Source: Closterium sp. NIES-65 (Eukaryota > Streptophyta > Zygnematophyceae > Desmidiales > Closteriaceae). Taken from it: DNA of 64,000 nt. Under the pieces are notes generated by a model, which ran no database searches, was not told the DNA's origin, and saw nothing but the letters and a program-made list of their open reading frames with translations. The stretch lies in assembly GCA_948144175.1 (NCBI GenBank), contig CANXME010000105.1, positions 1,426,001 to 1,490,000 on the forward strand, written 5' to 3'. This document shows, in pieces, positions 62,772-64,000 of the stretch. The number at the start of each line of letters is the position of its first letter. The stretch's first letter is position 1. A program made the position numbers and the translations under genes.

Positions 62772-64000
62772 CGGCGGCGGAGGATGACAACAGAAGAACT
62801 ACAGATCTGCACAGAGAAGTGCCAAGAGCTGATGGAAGCCGGGTTCATACGGAAATCCAACTCTGAATACGCAGCAGCCACGGTGGTAGCTGCTAGAACA
62901 GACCTCACAGGGCAAGTGCTGTCAAAGCAAATGTGTGGGGATTACCGCGGGCTCAATAAAGTGACGGTGATGAAACGGTACCAAACGCCCACGCCGGATG
63001 AGCTGTTCGACAAGTTAGCGACAGCGGTGGTCTTCTCCACCCTGGATCTGCGGCAGGGGTTCAACCAGATACCCATCGTAGAAGCTGACCGGAAGAAAAC
63101 AGCCTTCCACGGGCCGGATGGGCAATACGAGTGGAACACGCTGCCATTTGGGTTGAAGTCGGCCTCGCCGGAATTCCAGCGCATTATGGATCAGATCCTG
63201 CGCGACGTGCCGAACGCCGCCTGCTATATTGACGACGTGATCGTGTTCAGCAGGGACAGCAGTGCACATGTGAAGGATGTCGAGGCGGTCCTGAGTGCGA
63301 TACAGAACGCCGGAATGACCTGCCACCCAGGGAAGTGCAAGTTTGGCCAGAGCACGGTGGCGTACCTAGGATTCGAAGTGGTAGGGGGGAGGATCGGCAT
63401 ACAGAAGGCGAAAGTAGAAGTGCTGGATCGCGTGTCAACACCGAAGGACAGGAGTGCCCTGCGCGCATTGCTAGGCTTCCTCAACTACTACAGGAAGTTT
63501 GTGCCAAACTTCAGCAGCCGAGCGCAAGCACTGAATCTACTATTGAGGGAGGATTGCAAGTGGGAGTGGGGACCAGACCAGGAGAGGGCCGTGCAGGACC
63601 TCATGGGCGCCGTAAAGAATGGAGCAGTGCTGGAGCTACCTAGAGCCGATCTGCCTTACGTGCTCTACACTGACTGGAGCAGCGCGGGCATGGGCGCGGT
63701 CTTGGCACAGATGAAGGGGGAGGTGGAGAAGGTAGTGGCCTTCGCAAGCCGCAGCTGCAATGCAGCAGAGAGCAACTACTCATCGTACGAGGGAGAGGGG
63801 TTAGCGGTAGTATGGGCAGTTAAGCACGTTCGGGTGTACCTACACGGGAGGAAGTTCACCCTGGTGACGGATCACCAGCCCCTGCTGTGGCTCATGCAGA
63901 CGCCGGATTTGACGGGCAGGAACGCGCGGTGGGCAATGAAGCTCCAAGAGTACGACTTTGAGATTAGGCATAGACCGGGGAAAACCATGCAGCACGTTGA
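62772..64000 (+). CDS. Gypsy reverse transcriptase and RNase H, runs off the window
   Basis: Open in frame with the methyltransferase ORF after its TAG, 409 codons to the window end. Ty3/Gypsy RT: DYRGLNKVTVMKRYQTP, FSTLDLRQGFNQIPI (first Asp, 63045), LPFGLKSASPEFQRIM, CYIDDVIVFS (Asp pair, 63231-63236), YLGFEVVGGRIGI, GFLNYYRKFVPNF. RNase H: LYTDWSSAGMGAVLAQ, YEGEGLAVVWAVKHVRVYL, LVTDHQPLLWLM. The polymerase copies element RNA into cDNA; no lesion is visible. Integrase and the 3' LTR must lie to the right. Confidence 0.94.

Larger units (their letters stand above)
43568..62870 (+). repeat. 19.3-kb segmental duplication, unit 2
   Basis: Near-identical to 24266-43567. Differences seen by eye: A25322/G44624 (Arg/Gly in Gag), 9 versus 10 A in RNase H, T30347/C49650 in the LTR, A37544/G56847, A39800/G59103 (Arg/Gly), C41342/T60645 (Gln/stop), A41355/C60658 (Asp/Ala). 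The joint CTGAATAC|GGGAGAGGGC has one shared base (G), so essentially no homology at the breakpoint. Confidence 0.95.

Overview
The window looks like nuclear DNA of a green plant, most likely a streptophyte alga or other early-branching land-plant relative. The evidence is a plant mitochondrial-type beta-ketoacyl-ACP synthase gene with GT-AG introns, a eukaryotic tRNA-Gly, an intronless A-type (CYP71-clan-like) cytochrome P450, hAT transposons and plant-style Copia/Gypsy LTR elements primed by initiator-Met tRNA. The species cannot be fixed from the sequence alone.

Region 1 (1-13 kb) is the 3' two thirds of a mitochondrial-type 3-oxoacyl-ACP synthase gene. Ten exons (932-11981) join with canonical splice sites and compatible phases into 318 residues carrying the Cys-His-His triad. 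The introns are built largely from partial copies of the neighbouring exon edges: copies of an exon's start (with its acceptor) lie upstream of it, and copies of its end (with its donor) lie downstream. Many duplication joints carry a short perfect palindrome, often of the form TTTTGAG-4 nt-CTCAAAA. A 927-bp hAT-like MITE sits in one intron, and a second copy of its target region preserves the empty site. A tRNA-Gly(CCC), about 2 kb of pyrimidine-rich low-complexity DNA and the P450 gene follow.

Region 2 (18.66-64 kb) is a nested pile of mobile elements starting 205 bp after the P450 stop. Copia-A (18658-30409, TSD AAATC) has a hAT transposon (19087-24678, TSD CTTCTCAG) inside its 5' LTR. That hAT has a 1.5-kb non-autonomous LTR element (22009-23517, TSD AAGAC) inside one exon. 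Copia-B (30438-37809) follows, then a second hAT on the minus strand, then a Ty3/Gypsy element. The block 24266-43567 is repeated in direct tandem as 43568-62870 with only about seven differences seen by eye.

The most striking content is the Gypsy element. Its polyprotein runs Gag, three CCHC zinc knuckles and protease, then a DNMT3-like cytosine-5 DNA methyltransferase domain, and then (past one TAG) reverse transcriptase and RNase H. The methyltransferase keeps motifs I, IV (catalytic Cys), VI, VIII and IX/X, but the usual Pro before the catalytic Cys is Glu. Copy 1 has an open Gag-PR-methyltransferase frame but loses RT at the duplication joint. Copy 2 continues into RT/RNase H but has a private nonsense codon in the protease.
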